The translations under genes and the position numbers were made by a program. Positions 59,991-64,000 of a stretch of 64,000 nucleotides of DNA are shown one piece after another. The stretch is taken from assembly GCA_002007465.1 (NCBI GenBank), contig LNAC01000276.1, positions 4,574,808 to 4,638,807 on the forward strand. The letters are read 5' to 3'. The first letter of the stretch is position 1; each line of letters starts with the position of its first letter. The notes beneath the pieces were generated by a model. That model made no database searches. It had not been told where the DNA came from and worked only from the letters and a program-made list of their open reading frames with translations. The DNA is from Ailurus styani. Its lineage: Eukaryota > Chordata > Mammalia > Carnivora > Ailuridae.

Positions 59991-61925
59991 CGACTCTTGA
60001 CAGGTTGAAACTACACAGGAAGGTGCCTAAGGAAATGGCCAAAAGAATAAGAACAGAATACGTCATTTCTGAGGTAAGTAGAAGAAAAAGCTTGAATGAG
60101 AAAATAATCCGAGATCAGACAAGGAGGACGAGTAAAAGAAATATAGAAAAGGAGGTACAGGGGAACCTGGGTGCCTCAGTCCATTAAACATCTGCCTTCG
60201 GCTCAGGTCATGATCCCAGGGTCCTGGGACCGAACCCCAGGTCAGGCTCCCTGCTCAGAGGGAGTCTCTTTCTCCCACTCCCTCTGCCCCTCCACCCCCT
60301 TGTATGTGCGCGTTCTCTCTCACTCTCTTTCAAAGAAATAAAATCTTAAAAAAAAAAAGAAAAAAGGAGGGACAATCAGAAATCACAAAATAAATCCAAA
60401 CCCATAATTTGCATAATTGGAATTAACACAGATGCTCTAAACCTCCATCACCTGATAGCGTGGCCAGGCACTGTGGAACATCCGGAAGGTGGGCCGTCTG
60501 GGCTGAGATCCACCCAGTATCAGTGGGAAATGCAGAATTTGGAGACCTAGAATGAAAAAAAAGTGTAAAGCATCTTATTAATAATTATATACAGATTACA
60601 CCTTGGAATGATTACCATTCTGGATATGTTGCTAAATAAAATATATCATTAAAATTCACCAATTTTTAAACTCTTAATTGTGGCTGCTGGAAAAGACTTC
60701 AATGACAGAGATGGTTCACATTACATTTAGGTTGGACAGCATTGTTCTAAATACTCAAATTGAAAGACTAATGTTGTCAAGCTGGATAAGGAAACTTAAA
60801 ATCCAGCAACATGTTGTTTACATTTAAACATACTAGATGTAACAACTTGCTAATTAAAGGACGTAAATAGCCAGAAAAAAAGTTGGTTTAGCCGTACTAA
60901 TAACAGACAGCACGGCATTTAGTGTAAAAAGCACTACTAGATATAACCGTGAAAATATAACGGTTTTAGTGTGTGTGCACTTAAAAATGGTCTCAAAATA
61001 AATGAAGCAAAAATTGACAGAACTCCTCAAACATGTAGATAGGATGAATTGGGATGTGTTGTTAGTGTCAAAGTCTCCACAAAAATCGAAGACCAGAATG
61101 AAAAAAAGGACGAAGAATGCAAAATATGTTGTATTAGATAGTTATACCACCGAAGTGGGACATTTTAAAAACACCCCTCGTGGCCACTGGTCGCTGAAGC
61201 AGACAAAAAGTGAGAATATGGATTTGAACAATACAATGAACAAGCTCGATCTCAAGGTCACATATCTGGAACATGCATTGAGCTACTGCAAAACACACAG
61301 TAAAAAACGTTAAGGGAGCTGGTGGGCGTGTAGAATGGTGTAGTCACACCAACCAGTAAGGTGACTCCTCAAGAAAGTAAAAATAGAATTACCATTTAAT
61401 CCAGAAATTCCATGTCTGGGTATCTACCTCAAAGACTTGAAAGCAGGGACTCAGAGAGATATTTGCATATATATATTCCTAGCAGGGTTATTCACAATGG
61501 CCAAAAGGTGGAAGTAACACAAGCGTCCATCAACAATGAATGGATAAATAAAACAAGGTCCACCCACACAATGGAATATTTTTCAGCCGTAAAAAGGAAG
61601 TGAATCTCGGCACCTGCTAGAGTGTGGATGGACTTCGAGGATATTATGCTCAGTGACATACGCCAATCACAGAAAGGGCAAATACTGTTGATTCCACTCC
61701 AATGAAATATTTAGAGTAGTCACATTCATAGAGAAAGAAAACAGAATGGAGTTGCTGGAGGCGGGGAGTCATTGTTTCGTGGGGACAGAGTCTCAGTTTG
61801 GGAAGACGAAAAATTTCTGCAGGTGGATGGTGGCGATTGTTGCACAGAAGAAGGTACCCAATGCCGGTGAACTATACACCTAAAAATGGCTTAGATGGTT
61901 AAGTTTTATACTGTGTGTATTAGCA
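59991..61925 (+). mobile_element. Degraded L1 with SINE and MER-like interruptions
   Basis: ORF2-like text occurs at 60750-61310 and 61330-61640 (GGGTATCTACCTCAAAGACT, CAATGGAATATTTTTCAGCC). It ends in a 3' UTR (GATGGTGGCGATTGTTGCAC, GAACTATACACCTAAAAATG). 60470-60745 (GGCCAGGCACTGTGGAACAT, ACAGCATTGTTCTAA) looks like a separate MER-type insertion. Confidence 0.7.
60161..60357 (+). mobile_element. CAN-SINE
   Basis: The head is GGGGAACCTGGGTGCCTCAG. The flanks AGAAAAGGAGGTACA and AGAAAAAAGGAGGGAC are a probable TSD. Confidence 0.9.
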
Positions 61926-62097
61926 CGAGAGGGTAGTGGGGGAGGGGCAGAGAGAGAGGGAGAGAGAGAGAACCTTAAGCAGGTGTCATGCTCAGTGTGG
62001 AGTTCAACACAGGGCTCCATCTCACGACCCTGAGATCATGACCTGAGCCAAAATCAAGAATCGTATGTTTGACCAACTGGGCCACCCAGGGCTCCGA
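61926..62097 (-). mobile_element. CAN-SINE, old
   Basis: A GA-rich tail side, CACGACCCTGAGATCATGAC core and the head complement GGGCCACCCAGGGCTCC. Confidence 0.8.
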
Positions 62098-63090
62098 TAC
62101 CCAGTTTTTTCTTTTCATGAGGCCAGCATTGCCTTAATACCAAAACCTGACAAGAATAGTCTGAGTCAGAAAAATTATAGACTATCATCCTCCTAAGCAC
62201 AGATGCAAAAATCCCACCTAAAATATCAGTAAATCGAATCTAGCAATGTATTAAAAAATACATCCTGACCAAGTTGGATTTATTCCAGGAATAAGAGGTT
62301 GGATGATTAACATTAGACTACTAATGAACATAATTTATCACACTGTCAATCTAAAGGGGAAGACCTATGTGATATTCTTATGATTATGTGACACGGAGAA
62401 AACATTTAATAAGATTCAACATTTATTTATGATTTTTGAAAAGTCTTTTGGCAAATTAGGAATAGAAGGGCATTTCCTTCATCTGGTAAGAGCTACCTAA
62501 AAAACCAAACAGCAGATCCATCCTCAATGGTGAAACAGGAAAATCATTCACTTAAAGACCAGAAACAAGACAAGGACATCCAGTTTTTCAATGTCACTGC
62601 GACAGCTCCAATATCTATTGCATTGTATATTTCAGCAGCAGATGTGGGAAAACATGATTTCAAAAAGAGATGCCATTTAGAATAGTACCAACAAATGTAA
62701 CACACTTAGAATGAAATATAAACATGATGTAAGTTATTTAAGGGGAAAGTTATGAAATATTCTGGAGAAATACACAAGAAGACCCTAGTGGAAAAAGAGT
62801 TATACCATGTTCATTGATTGGAAGACTCAGTGTTATGAAGATATCTGTGCTTTGCAGTTTGATCTGCAGATTCAATGTAGTTCCAATTAAATCTCAACAG
62901 GATTCTTCATGGGAGTTGACAAGCAGAATAAAAGGCCTTCGTAACTGAGATCATCCTGAGGATGAAGAATAAGTATGGCCTTACCGTCCCAGATAGAAGG
63001 ACATCATAGTCATCATATTAATGAAAGCAGTGTGATACTGGTATAAGAAGAGACCCATTGGCCAGTGGATTAGGGTTTATCTGCCTGGCT
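62098..63090 (+). mobile_element. L1 ORF2 remnant
   Basis: ATACCAAAACCTGACAAGAA, ACCAAGTTGGATTTATTCCA and TTCAATGTAGTTCCAATTAA mark the reverse-transcriptase region in sense orientation. Frames are broken. Confidence 0.85.
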
Positions 63091-63329
63091 TCTTCTTGGA
63101 AAATGAAGGATGCTCTCAGATGACTTCCTTGTCATCAGGAAGATGACAACCTATTGGTTCCTCTAAGTTGTATATGTGTCTGGAATACATACTAGCCCTG
63201 TTTTTTTCTCTTCTTAATTTCACAGATTTTAACCTAAAATTTGGGTACTTCCTACAATGGATGCCTATATTATATGAGTTAGTATTTATTTATGACAAAA
63301 TAGGCTGTTACCAATTTTAAGTGTGATTT
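63091..63329. other. Intergenic, nothing recognised
   Basis: AT-rich, unclassified. Confidence 0.3.
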
Positions 63330-63605
63330 AGAATGTATGTGTGTATCCATCCATTCATTATTCATCTGTTCACTGTTTTATCTGTCCACCCATCCATCTA
63401 TCCAATTGCTCATCCACCTGTCTCCTGCCCATCCACACATCTGTCATCCATCCATCCATCCATCCATCCATCCAACCGTCTACCCACACATCTTCTCACT
63501 CATCCACCCATACTTAGACCCATCTACCCACTTATTTATCCATCCCCTTCCATCTACTCATCCACCTGTCTAGTCATTTATCTGTCCTTCTATTCATCTC
63601 TCTAT
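63330..63605. repeat. CATC/CCAT-type tetranucleotide array
   Basis: Imperfect CATC repeats (for example CATCCATCCATCCATCCATC, 63447-63470), interspersed with CATCTAT and CACCTGT variants over about 275 bp. The 78-codon open frame here is a translation of the repeat. Confidence 0.95.
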
Positions 63606-64000
63606 CTGCTTGCCTTGTATGATAATAGAAAAGAGTTTGTGAAGTCTATCAGTTACCTACATAACAAACCATCCTATAACTTACTGGTGAAAACCAAAGA
63701 CTGTTGTGTTTGCTTAGAATTTAGTGAGATGGCCCTGCAGGGCTTGGTGGGGATGGCTGGGTTCAGCTCCACAAGCTGGGGCAGCCATCTGGGGTGTGTA
63801 GAGTTTGGATGGCTCCACTCCCTTGTCTGTCACCCTCTGGGACCTCTCTGTCCACCTGTCCTCACTCACAGGATAGCCATCCTTCTTTGCACTCGGGGGT
63901 CTGAGAAGGCAAAAGTGGAAACTGTTCTAACTCCTAAGGCCTTAGATCCTGGGATTCATGTAATTCACTGTCACATTAATCGGTCAAGGGAAGTCACAGT
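63606..64000. other. Intergenic, probable old repeat
   Basis: CTATCAGTTACCTACATAAC, CCATCCTATAACTTACTGG and AATTTAGTGAGATGGC resemble the head of an LTR/MER-like repeat; I cannot name it. Confidence 0.35.

Noticed and set aside
63337..63573. 78-codon open frame
   Set aside because: It is a direct translation of the CATC repeat (His/Pro/Ser/Ile pattern).
1..64000. CRISPR array, operon, insertion sequence or phage region
   Set aside because: The DNA is mammalian; spaced repeats here are SINEs and microsatellites, and no prokaryotic gene is present.

Overview
The window is vertebrate nuclear DNA from a carnivore. It is packed with tRNA-Lys-derived CAN-SINEs: about 50 copies in 64 kb, roughly one every 1.3 kb. 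Many carry the tail segment CTGCCTACTTGTGATCTC, which I associate with mustelid-type (weasel, ferret, mink, otter) copies; that narrower placement is inference. Intron-containing genes, L1, L2, MIR and old LTR fossils, and the absence of bacterial-style gene packing all agree.

Two protein-coding genes are supported, both TNF-superfamily ligands. At the left edge (316-806, + strand) is the last coding exon of TNFSF9 (4-1BB ligand), with its 3' UTR and an AATAAA signal at 1130-1135. At 39.8-42.2 kb on the - strand is the complete three-exon CD70 gene (CD27 ligand, 193 codons). Its exon 1 lies in a CpG-rich block and its short 3' UTR ends inside an old interspersed repeat. The genes are convergent, about 38.5 kb apart, matching the TNFSF9-CD70 part of the TNFSF9/CD70/TNFSF14 cluster on human chromosome 19p13. 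Both encode type II membrane costimulators of T cells, so the interval between them and the region right of CD70 are plausible places for shared immune enhancers. Nothing in the sequence proves one.

Layout: 1-1.15 kb TNFSF9 end; 1.15-39.6 kb intergenic DNA (L2 and MIR fossils, old LTR/MER-type repeats, L1 fragments, SINEs, microsatellites, one processed-pseudogene candidate at 17.8-18.6 kb on the - strand); 39.6-42.3 kb CD70 with a MaLR-like LTR and an L2 fragment in intron 2; 42.3-64 kb intergenic DNA dominated by degraded L1, with a U6 snRNA retropseudogene at 59.4 kb and a CATC-type tetranucleotide array at 63.3 kb.

The most informative structure is the layering of retroelements: an L1 inside an old repeat with a SINE inside that L1; the same L1 subfamily inserted into a SINE elsewhere; a twin-primed L1 next to CD70; a SINE that appears to have carried a 3' transduced segment; and serial SINE hits on one target. 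Three single-N positions sit beside duplicated or missing sequence and look like assembly joins. I found no evidence for a new biological system.
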